12,828 bases of DNA. Source: Caldilineae bacterium (GTDB taxonomy: Bacteria; Chloroflexota; Anaerolineae; JAAEKA01). The notes beneath the pieces are model-generated. The model was not told where the DNA came from. It did no database searches and was given only the letters and a program-made list of their open reading frames with translations. Made by a program: the position numbers and the translations under genes. Location of the stretch: contig JACKBK010000062.1 of the NCBI GenBank assembly GCA_020634555.1, positions 1 to 12,828 on the forward strand, in the 5' to 3' direction. Below, one piece after another: positions 6,747-12,583 of the stretch; the first letter of the stretch is position 1, and every line of letters begins with the position of its first letter.

Positions 6747-6843
6747 CCGTCCCTCCTCTGCAATTGTCCGGCATCCCCACCATGGGCGCCGGTTCACCGG
6801 GTAGTCCGATGGCTCGGCTACCCCCCGATCCTGCGTCGATATG
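6747..6843 (-). promoter_or_regulatory. Structured 97-base leader before the LTD gene
   Basis: GGGTAG (6799-6804) pairs with CTACCC (6818-6823) and, past a one-base bulge, CCGA with TCGG around the loop TGGC. Overlapping it, CCGG-TTCA-CCGG (6789-6800) forms an alternative hairpin. No clear -35/-10 pair is visible on the minus strand, so the gene probably depends on transcription from the coiled-coil gene. I could not match the leader to a known riboswitch. Confidence 0.35.
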
Positions 6844-8034
6844 TTATTTCAGTTCTTTAGGTATGTCACCCAGAGACGATTCCAGCGCCTGCAGCCAGCG
6901 TTGCGCCTCCTGCATCCGCTGCGTTCCATAGGTTTCCTGCAGCCGCCAGAGCTGGCGTACCAGCGCCTTGACGCTATCGATCTCCTTGCGGATCGGCGGG
7001 AACTGAACCGCCAGATCCTTGTTGACCTTTTGCTGCTCAGCCCAGCGGCCATCCCACTCCAGGATCTGTTTCTTCCAGCGCTTCTCGTCCTCGGCCGTGA
7101 AGTCGTCCAACTCCTTGCGCTGGCGCTCCTCTGCCAGCCGTTGTAGCTGGGCTACCTGATGCTGCTCGCGGCGAATACTCTCCTCGAAGCCCTGCAGACT
7201 GACCGACACACGCTTGGCGTCGGCGATGTGGGTATCGAACTCCTGTAGCTTCTTGTGCTGTAGCTCGATGCCAACCCGCTGCTGCTCCATCTCCTCATGC
7301 CAGCGTGCCATTTGGCGGTCGCGCTCGACATCCTTCAGTTTTGTGCTCTCGACGAAGCTGGTGACTTCCTCGCGAATCTGCGCCGGGATCGGTTGAATGA
7401 CGGCCAGACCACGCTCGATTCGCTGCTGGTTCGACTCCAGAAGCTGCAGCTTGCCGGATGCCGATTCGGTTCGCTTGAACAGTTCGACCGTTTCCTGCTG
7501 CAACTGGGCGATGCGTTTGTTGTCCTGCGTGCGCTGCTCCATCAAAAAGGGCAGACTGCGGGTGCGTTCGTCGATGTCCTTGTTGATGCCGTTGAGCTGC
7601 TGGCGCAATGCGAGCACAATCTCTGTGAGCCGCTGGTCCTCCACCTTGCGCTGCTGCAGTTCTTCTTCGATGCGGCTGAAGCGAGGCAGTTCCTTGCGCA
7701 CCTCGGCAATATTGCGCGCAGCCGACTCGCGCTCACCGGCGCGCAGGCGTTCGCTCTCGCGCAGGTCCTTGGCGTGCTGTTCATCCTGGCGTTGTAGCAT
7801 CAAGACCAATTCGTTCTTGAGTTGTTGCAGGGCCTGATCGACCTGGGCAAAGCGCACCAACTGCGCCTGGGTGCTGGCAAGCTGGCCTTCCAGCTCCTGC
7901 ACGCGCCGCGCCTGTTCCACGATTTCGGTGGCCTGGCTTTCGATTCGTTGTTGTAGCTTGGCAATTCCCCCACGTTCGCGGCGATGTTCTTCATCCAGCC
8001 ACGTAACCATTTGGGTGAGTTGATCTATATCCAT
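6844..8034 (-). CDS. Cytoplasmic coiled-coil protein of unknown function
   Basis: This 396-residue protein is rich in Gln, Glu, Arg and Leu, with heptad-like patterns across most of its length (for example QQRIESQATEIVEQARRVQ and LEGQLASTQAQLVRFAQVDQ in the N-terminal third). A break occurs near the Pro-containing IQPIPAQIREEV segment. There is no signal peptide, no transmembrane segment and no catalytic motif. Three conserved-looking Trp-containing patches (MVTWLDEEHRRE at the start, KKQILEWDGRWAEQQ and RQLWRLQETYG near the end) suggest capped ends of a long rod. The start at 8034 has AGAGG upstream. The gene has its own near-consensus promoter (8133-8161) and the LTD gene follows 97 bases after its stop. 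A filament, septum or scaffold role is possible but not shown; I do not recognise the family by name. Confidence 0.85.
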   Translation of the reverse strand: MDIDQLTQMVTWLDEEHRRERGGIAKLQQRIESQATEIVEQARRVQELEGQLASTQAQLVRFAQVDQALQQLKNELVLMLQRQDEQHAKDLRESERLRAGERESAARNIAEVRKELPRFSRIEEELQQRKVEDQRLTEIVLALRQQLNGINKDIDERTRSLPFLMEQRTQDNKRIAQLQQETVELFKRTESASGKLQLLESNQQRIERGLAVIQPIPAQIREEVTSFVESTKLKDVERDRQMARWHEEMEQQRVGIELQHKKLQEFDTHIADAKRVSVSLQGFEESIRREQHQVAQLQRLAEERQRKELDDFTAEDEKRWKKQILEWDGRWAEQQKVNKDLAVQFPPIRKEIDSVKALVRQLWRLQETYGTQRMQEAQRWLQALESSLGDIPKELK

Positions 8035-8132
8035 TGATGAGCCTCTAAGGTAAGAAGGTGCGTTGAGCAGCGGCGGGGAGTGCCAGGGAGAGACCGCGAC
8101 ATGCCGGCCCGCCAGCGCCGTTCTGGGGCGGC

Positions 8133-8161
8133 ATTATAACATGCTTCGAAAGGGCTGGCAA
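8133..8161 (-). promoter_or_regulatory. Sigma-70-type promoter of the coiled-coil gene
   Basis: On the minus strand TTGCCA (8156-8161) is followed after exactly 17 bases by a perfect TATAAT (8133-8138). The predicted start near 8126 gives a leader of about 90 bases. It may also drive the LTD gene downstream. Confidence 0.7.
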
Positions 8162-8170
8162 TGCACAAAT

Positions 8171-8186
8171 GCGCCGTACGCGGCGC
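8171..8186 (-). terminator. Hairpin after the methyltransferase gene
   Basis: GCGCCG/CGGCGC forms a 6-bp GC stem around a four-base loop. On the minus strand it is followed by ATTTGT, a weak T-rich tail, about 43 bases beyond the methyltransferase stop. It sits just before the -35 box of the next promoter, which suits a transcript boundary. Confidence 0.4.
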
Positions 8187-8228
8187 TGGGTCAGGAAAGT
8201 TGAGACCGGCCGGAACGTGGAAGACGGG

Positions 8229-9026
8229 TTACTCCAACGACTTGCGCGCCGCGACCGTGATGTACCAGTGGTTCGAGTACTGTTCCCCGTCGATTTCGAC
8301 CAGCGCCAGCTTCTGCTGTTCCTCGACAGACAGGCTGTGCAGAATTCCGTGGATCTGGCTGACCTTTTCGGCCGCAACGTGGTCGGTGAGTGAACTCAAG
8401 GGGCGGTGTTTGATGTATTGCTCAGAGACAACGATACTGCATCCGGCTGCTTCCAGCATCTGTTGCCATTCACTGGGGCGATATTGACGCACGTGTGACT
8501 CGTCGTGCAGCCAGTCCAGGCGATTCATGACACTGTCCACAAACTTATCTTCGGGCACACTACGGTCGTCGATCAGCAACATGCCGCCTGGCTTCAACAT
8601 GCGCACCATCTCGTCGATGGCTTCTTGGATGTCACTGAAATGGTGAGCAGCGCGCCGGCAGGTCACCAGGTCGTACACCTCGTCGTCAAACGTCTCATCG
8701 TCGAAGGGCAACTCGTGGATGTCATCCAGCTTGAAACGAACGTTGACGACGCCCATGTCTTCAGCCAGGCCTTGCGCCCGGACCAACATTTCAGGCGTGA
8801 GATCGATGGCAACGACGGATTCGACGTAAGGAGCAAAGGCAAAGGCAGTGTGTCCTGTGCCGGTAGCGACGTCCAGAACGCGCCAACCGGGTTGAGGCTG
8901 AGCGATCTCGACCAACCGGCTCAAAACCTGTGGGTCGGTATGCGCCGCGCTGGTAACGTAGAGGTCGGCGCGCGCCGCAAAAACAGCGCGTGCCCGGTCT
9001 TCAGTGGTGGGAGTTGTCTCGTTCAT
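8229..9026 (-). CDS. Class I SAM-dependent methyltransferase, UbiE/Methyltransf_11-like
   Basis: The protein has 265 residues. The ATG at 9026 is preferred to the in-frame start at 9143 because GAGGG precedes it and the upstream extension (Ser/Cys/His-rich) is unlike the family. Motif I, VLDVATGTG, occupies residues 50-58 and forms the glycine-rich SAM loop. An acidic residue at the end of strand 2 (VVAIDLTPEML) would hold the ribose hydroxyls. FKLDDIHELPF is the motif II region, followed by YDLVTCRRAAHHF and then LKPGGMLLIDD, the post-II strand. The AHHF segment is typical of UbiE/MenG-like and small-molecule methyltransferases; the substrate cannot be read from sequence. The C-terminal part (QYIKHRPLSSL to the end) is helical with a final beta strand. 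A weak -10-like TATACT (9089-9094 on the minus strand) without a good -35 box lies upstream. It stands alone, 315 bases from the hydrolase gene. Confidence 0.9.
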   Translation of the reverse strand: MNETTPTTEDRARAVFAARADLYVTSAAHTDPQVLSRLVEIAQPQPGWRVLDVATGTGHTAFAFAPYVESVVAIDLTPEMLVRAQGLAEDMGVVNVRFKLDDIHELPFDDETFDDEVYDLVTCRRAAHHFSDIQEAIDEMVRMLKPGGMLLIDDRSVPEDKFVDSVMNRLDWLHDESHVRQYRPSEWQQMLEAAGCSIVVSEQYIKHRPLSSLTDHVAAEKVSQIHGILHSLSVEEQQKLALVEIDGEQYSNHWYITVAARKSLE

Positions 9027-9176
9027 TGCGCCCTCGTCCTGGGAATCAGCCTCATGGCGACATGAGCAGCTAGAGTCGATCTGCAACCAGTATAACGAAG
9101 GCCGGGGCGTTTCGCTATGACGAGAATCATACTCACGCGCCAAACAGACAAAAAGGGGGACGTCCTAACCCGCCTG

Positions 9177-9195
9177 TGAGACTTCGGAAGTCGCC
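9177..9195 (+). repeat. GACTTCGGAAGTC palindrome, copy 1
   Basis: The 16 bases GACTTCGGAAGTCGCC (9180-9195) recur exactly at 9253-9268. The left arm here is shortened (TGAGACTTC instead of GGCGACTTC), so the hairpin is weaker than in copy 2. Confidence 0.6.
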
Positions 9196-9249
9196 GGCTC
9201 CAGGGACGAAGCGATCTCGGACTGAATGCTGCACCTTTTAATGCTGTGC

Positions 9250-9268
9250 GGCGACTTCGGAAGTCGCC
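9250..9268 (+). repeat. GGCGACTTCGGAAGTCGCC palindrome, copy 2
   Basis: The two 9-base arms GGCGACTTC and GAAGTCGCC surround a single central G, giving a strong hairpin 73 bases from copy 1. Like the GTTCGCATC hairpins at 1409 and 1516, it is a compact GC-rich palindrome in a spacer, and it probably belongs to a second dispersed hairpin family of the same genome. Confidence 0.65.
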
Positions 9269-9341
9269 ACATCATGCAGGTTGAGTAATTACGTAACCTA
9301 CATGTGATAGCCGTGGCAAACTGGATTAGCTGCCCGGCGCC

Positions 9342-10391
9342 TCAATGCTCTGGCATCAAACACGCCGCCAGAAAGCGCGCCGCCTGCCGCTCCGCCCAGC
9401 GGCGATGGGCAAAGAAGCGCCCCTCGATCCAACCCACATGCCCGCCTTGGGCTGTGATGCCGCAGGTCAACGCCGGGTTAAGCGCTATCAGGTCATGTGG
9501 GATGTCGCTGGCGGGGATCAATGGATCGTCCTCCGCTCGCAGCAGCAGCGTCGGGGTCCGCACACCTGGCAGATAGCGGCGCGCGCTGCAGCGGGCGTAA
9601 TAGTCGTCGGCATCGGCAAAGCCGTGCAACGGGGCCGTGCAGGCCTCGTCGAACCCGCGCATGGTGGCAGCAGCCAGGGTGCGCGGTACATCGATCTGCC
9701 CGTTCAGCATCGGTTCTTTGGCCCGCACCTTGGCCCGCAGGCTGCGCAGAAAGCCCGGCAGGTAACGTCGGGCGGAGCTTTGTATGATGTTGTCCGATCC
9801 CATAGCCAGGTCGAAGGGAGGCGAGATCGCCGCTGCACCTCGCAGGCGGATCTCCAGTTCCTCACGCCGTTCCCCAAGATACTTCAGCAACATGTTTCCA
9901 CCCAGCGATACGCCAATCATCCCTTTAGCTACACCGGGGAACCGTCCGTCCAGCCAGTCGTGGGCAGTCGCCACATCGTCGGTCGCGCCGGCGTGGTAGA
10001 AGCGGGCTGTGCGGTTCATCTCCCCGCTGCACGAGCGGTAGTTCATGCCAACGGCGCGGATGCCGTACGCAGCCAGATGGCGATATGTCTCCAGTGCATA
10101 GGGTCGGCGTGCCGAGCCTTCCAGCCCATGCAGCAGCATGACAACCGGTGCATCGTCCCCCAGGTCATGTCCGCGAACGTGGGCGATGTCGATATCCAGG
10201 AAATCGCCGTCCGGCGTGTCGACACGTTCGCGCTGGAAGCGGACGCCGCGGCTGCCCGGCCGCACCGCATCCCACAAAGTCTGCACGTGCGGGTTGGCCA
10301 GGCCAAAGCTAGGCTGAAACGGCTCCAACTCGAACCAGCCGGCGCGCTGCGCGGGAGAGGGCGCGTCCCAGGGAAAAAGGTGGTCAGGCAT
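9342..10391 (-). CDS. YheT-family alpha/beta hydrolase
   Basis: The ATG at 10391 gives 349 residues; a GTG one codon earlier is equally possible, and neither has a clear ribosome site. The N-terminal PFQPSFGLANPHVQTLW segment (25-41 in the longer numbering) is the family signature of YheT/ABHD1-3-type hydrolases. Other features are the oxyanion-side HG (89-90, LLHGLEGS), the nucleophile elbow GVSLGGN with Ser163, the acid in LLRAEDDPLIP (Asp289/290) and the base His319 in QGGHVGW. All three catalytic positions are present and the length is normal for the family. Members are serine esterases or lipases with poorly known substrates. No signal peptide is visible, so the enzyme is probably cytoplasmic. 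The gene starts about 23 bases after the lexA stop on the same strand and lacks its own visible promoter, so co-transcription with lexA is likely. An octapeptide SARRYLPG occurs twice (207-214, 270-277). Confidence 0.9.
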   Translation of the reverse strand: MPDHLFPWDAPSPAQRAGWFELEPFQPSFGLANPHVQTLWDAVRPGSRGVRFQRERVDTPDGDFLDIDIAHVRGHDLGDDAPVVMLLHGLEGSARRPYALETYRHLAAYGIRAVGMNYRSCSGEMNRTARFYHAGATDDVATAHDWLDGRFPGVAKGMIGVSLGGNMLLKYLGERREELEIRLRGAAAISPPFDLAMGSDNIIQSSARRYLPGFLRSLRAKVRAKEPMLNGQIDVPRTLAAATMRGFDEACTAPLHGFADADDYYARCSARRYLPGVRTPTLLLRAEDDPLIPASDIPHDLIALNPALTCGITAQGGHVGWIEGRFFAHRRWAERQAARFLAACLMPEH

Positions 10392-10414
10392 CACAGAGCG
10401 ACGAGCGGTGACGC

Positions 10415-11050
10415 TCAGTCGAGCTGACGGATGATGGCAATGACCTTGCCCTGAATTTCCACCTTGTCAGCCGGGACGATGATCGGTTCGTAGCTGGCGT
10501 TAGCTGGCTGCAGGCGCACCTGTTTGCCTTCCAGAAAGAAGTACTTAAGAGTCGTCTCCTCCTGGTCGATCAGCCAGGCGGCTACCATGTCGCCGTTGTT
10601 GGCAGTTTTCTGGTAGTTGAGGATGACCAGATCGCCGCTGTCCACCAACGCGTCGATCATCGAGTCGCCCTGAACGCGCAGGGCATAGACCTCCTGAGCG
10701 CGGCCCACAACATCGGTGGCGAGATCCAGCGTATCGGCCGAATCGCGCTCGTCAGGGAAGACGGTGATCGGCTGGCCGGCGGCGATGTGTCCCAGGATCG
10801 GCACGCTCCGACTGAACAGCCCGCCCATCGAGAACGAGGGCGTTTCGTTCAGGCGGATGCCGCGCGAGACTTCCTTATTGCGTTCGATGAGGCCGGCGTC
10901 CACCAACTTGTTGAGGTTGTAGTTGACTACCGAGGTCGAACTGATGTCCACCGCCTCCCCGATCTCGCGGATGGTGGGAGGATACTGGTTTTCCTGAAAG
11001 AACTGGCGGATGAAGTCGTACATGCGTTGCTGGCGGTCTGAGAGTTTCAT
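10415..11050 (-). CDS. lexA: LexA repressor, SOS regulator
   Basis: This 211-residue protein is complete by family length. The N-terminal winged helix-turn-helix runs from about residue 1 to 68 (YPPTIREIGEAVDISSTSVV, recognition helix around 38-47). A linker follows, then the S24-type self-cleaving domain: cleavage site Ala91-Gly92 in GHIAAGQPI, nucleophile Ser130 in QGDSM, and general base Lys169 in TTLKYFF. The start at 11050 has a strong GGAGG seven bases upstream. LexA represses DNA-repair genes and cuts itself when RecA is bound to damaged DNA. The promoter upstream carries two LexA-box-like sites, showing probable autoregulation. The SRGIRL wing is close to that of Gram-positive LexA proteins, in agreement with the GAAC-N4-GTTC box. 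The hydrolase gene follows on the same strand after about 23 bases. Confidence 0.97.
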   Translation of the reverse strand: MKLSDRQQRMYDFIRQFFQENQYPPTIREIGEAVDISSTSVVNYNLNKLVDAGLIERNKEVSRGIRLNETPSFSMGGLFSRSVPILGHIAAGQPITVFPDERDSADTLDLATDVVGRAQEVYALRVQGDSMIDALVDSGDLVILNYQKTANNGDMVAAWLIDQEETTLKYFFLEGKQVRLQPANASYEPIIVPADKVEIQGKVIAIIRQLD

Positions 11051-11104
11051 GGGTGCCTCCGTAGGTTGGTAAACGGTGAACTGTAATCAGTTGCCACAGC
11101 CTTA

Positions 11105-11116
11105 GAATATCTGTTC
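11105..11116 (-). promoter_or_regulatory. Second, degenerate LexA box
   Basis: Read on the minus strand this is GAACAGATATTC, one base away from GAAC-N4-GTTC symmetry. Its centre is exactly 25 bases from the centre of the perfect box. It covers the predicted lexA transcription start (near 11113). Confidence 0.5.
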
Positions 11117-11119
11117 GAG

Positions 11120-11148
11120 ATTTTACCACGAACGCACGTTCTAGTCAA
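11120..11148 (-). promoter_or_regulatory. lexA promoter
   Basis: On the minus strand TTGACT (11143-11148) and TAAAAT (11120-11125) are separated by exactly 17 bases. The LexA box fills most of the spacer. The predicted start near 11113 leaves a leader of about 63 bases with GGAGG before the ATG. Confidence 0.75.
11129..11142 (-). promoter_or_regulatory. LexA (SOS) box, GAAC-N4-GTTC type
   Basis: The core GAACGCACGTTC (11130-11141) has perfect GAAC/GTTC half-sites around four bases, the form known from Bacillus and several Chloroflexota-like lineages. It lies between the -35 and -10 boxes of lexA, where bound LexA would exclude RNA polymerase. Confidence 0.85.
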
Positions 11149-11200
11149 ATTCCCAAATTATCCCAACGCGGGGTGGGGGAATCGCAAGTTGGCGGCGATT

Positions 11201-11247
11201 GGGGAGAGAGGGAAATAGGGAAAAAAAGGGAAAGGAAGGAAAGAGAA
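11201..11247 (+). repeat. Purine-only tract
   Basis: The 47 bases are G or A with a single T at 11216. It contains mirror-symmetric blocks: GGGAAAAAAAGGG (11218-11230) and AAAGGAAGGAAA (11231-11242). Such tracts can form triplex (H-) DNA. It lies between the FemAB gene end and the lexA promoter. Confidence 0.6.
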
Positions 11248-11270
11248 TGGCGGCAATCAACGCGCTCGGC

Positions 11271-11305
11271 CCGATCACCGATTACCGTTTACCGATCACC
11301 GACCG
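11271..11305 (+). repeat. Five-unit tandem heptamer array
   Basis: The units are CCGATCA, CCGATTA, CCGTTTA, CCGATCA and CCGACCG, all seven bases long and in register. Units 1 and 4 are identical. The array runs into the 3' end of the FemAB gene, and unit 4 supplies its stop codon (TGA on the minus strand, 11296-11298). Confidence 0.7.
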
Positions 11306-12348
11306 CCGCGCAGGCGGCGCGCGAGGTGATAGGCGCGGTAACCGGCCGGCGACAGGCGCAGGTCCCATGCGCCTGTGTAGCGCACGATCTGGCCGCCGAA
11401 ACCTTGCTTGAATCGATATACACCCCACAGCCCACCTTGTTGTTCGGCGAAGTCGCTGGCATAGCGCATTGGGTTGGCGCCCACTTCGTCAGGGATGCCC
11501 CACAGATCGTAACTGTGGCAGCCTTGCTGTTCCGCCCACTGCATTGCCGCCCACTGTAAGGCATGGTTGGGCATGCGCTGGCGCTCCACGTTAGAGCTGG
11601 CGCCCCACATATACCAGGACTTGCCGGCAACAGCGAACACAGCAATGGCTGCCAGCGGCCGGCCCTGAAATTCAGTCAGCAGCCACTGCGACTGGTTAGG
11701 AGAGAACAGCTCGAAGGCACTTTCGTAGTAGGCTGACGCGTGAACGGCGAAGTCGTCCCGCTGACCAGTTTCGGCGTTCATAGCGTGCCAGGCCGGCAGA
11801 TCGGCAGAGGTCATGGCGCGCACCGTCACGTCTTTGCGATCAGCCAGCCGGACGTTGTAACGCCACTTCTGTTTCATGCCGGCCAGCACCGCGTCAAGCC
11901 CACCGTCCAGCGGCACCAGAATCGTGCTGCGCGGCTGCACCGGATGGCCGCGTTCGAAACCGTAGCTGGTGAGTATCAGGTCGAGCAGGGGAGTATCGGG
12001 CAAGTCCGGCTCAATTTTCAACAGGGCGGGGCGGTAAGGCGCGCAGGCTTCGCGCAGCGCGTCCAGCAACGATTGCACCAACCGCGGGTTGCGCCAGTCG
12101 ACCAGAGGGCCTTTGGGCACATAGGCCAGCGTCTGCCCCCAGGGAAGCCGGTGAAACAACACCTGTGCGCCGGCCAGGACGCAACTGTTCTCCACCAGCG
12201 CGACCCGCTCCGCCTGCCAGCCAAACTGGCATTTCAATGTGGCCCACTGGCTGGTCTGCAGGAGATGTCCGTCCGGATGAGCGGCGACAAACGCGTCCCA
12301 ATCCTTCTCGGCAATCTCAAATCCTGTAGCGCCCGCTGTGCTATTCAT
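11296..12348 (-). CDS. FemAB/FemX-like peptidyl (aminoacyl) transferase
   Basis: This 350-residue protein of the FemABX family has two GNAT-like halves. Members add amino acids from aminoacyl-tRNA to the peptidoglycan stem peptide, building the cross-bridge; some relatives have other acceptors. Seen here are LLQTSQW (29-35), the first-half strand LAYVPKGPLVDW (74-85), the central KQKWRYNVRLADRK (159-172), which corresponds to the family's KxRYNIR-type motif, SWYMWGASSNVERQ (244-257), YDLWGIPDE (280-288) and FKQGFGG (313-319). The length matches single-unit FemX-like enzymes without a long coiled-coil insert. No membrane segment is present. The start at 12348 lacks a ribosome site, but a promoter (12357-12385) would start transcription 0-2 bases from the ATG. 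A role in the cell wall fits the sortase-type LPVTG protein in this window; the amino acid added cannot be read from sequence. Confidence 0.88.
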   Translation of the reverse strand: MNSTAGATGFEIAEKDWDAFVAAHPDGHLLQTSQWATLKCQFGWQAERVALVENSCVLAGAQVLFHRLPWGQTLAYVPKGPLVDWRNPRLVQSLLDALREACAPYRPALLKIEPDLPDTPLLDLILTSYGFERGHPVQPRSTILVPLDGGLDAVLAGMKQKWRYNVRLADRKDVTVRAMTSADLPAWHAMNAETGQRDDFAVHASAYYESAFELFSPNQSQWLLTEFQGRPLAAIAVFAVAGKSWYMWGASSNVERQRMPNHALQWAAMQWAEQQGCHSYDLWGIPDEVGANPMRYASDFAEQQGGLWGVYRFKQGFGGQIVRYTGAWDLRLSPAGYRAYHLARRLRGGR

Positions 12349-12356
12349 GTCCGCAG

Positions 12357-12385
12357 TGTATACTCAATCCCTGCCTTCGTGCCAA
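12357..12385 (-). promoter_or_regulatory. Promoter of the FemAB-like gene, leaderless type
   Basis: On the minus strand TTGGCA (12380-12385) and TATACA (12357-12362) are 17 bases apart. Only eight bases separate the -10 box from the ATG, so the expected transcription start lies at about 12350, two bases before the start codon. Confidence 0.6.
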
Positions 12386-12414
12386 ATCCGCGCGAACGCT
12401 GAGTTTCCAGTCAC

Positions 12415-12443
12415 TTGACAAACCTCCGGGCGCGCCCTATAAT
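12415..12443 (+). promoter_or_regulatory. Perfect-consensus promoter of the lipoprotein gene
   Basis: TTGACA (12415-12420), a 17-base spacer and TATAAT (12438-12443) match the sigma-70 consensus at all 12 positions. The start would be near 12450, giving a leader of about 134 bases. It is divergent from the FemAB promoter, with 29 bases between the two -35 boxes. Confidence 0.85.
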
Positions 12444-12583
12444 CGCATCACTCACCGGTGTCGAATCACATACAATACCTTGCCCCTAGATTCGCCCGAA
12501 TCACCTTTGTTGAATGGGTACTCCATGGCTTCGCTTCCATGCGCTCTGCCCAATCCGTTTTTCCCCACAGGAGGAGTAAGTCG

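Larger units (their letters stand above)
9027..9341. other. Gene-free spacer with paired palindromes
   Basis: These 315 bases separate the hydrolase stop from the methyltransferase start, both on the minus strand. The stretch contains the palindromic pair at 9177-9195 and 9250-9268, a GGACGTCC palindrome within 9157-9167 and a minus-strand CCCCCTTTTT run at 9151-9160 that could end hydrolase transcription. No open frame here looks coding. Confidence 0.6.

Noticed and set aside
6747..6843. Cyclic di-GMP (GEMM) or other known riboswitch in the LTD leader
   Set aside because: The conserved core elements of GEMM, cobalamin, fluoride and ZTP classes could not be found; only generic hairpins are present.
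9251..9268. Intrinsic terminator for the hydrolase gene at the GGCGACTTC palindrome
   Set aside because: No T run follows on the minus strand. It is better described as a dispersed palindrome.
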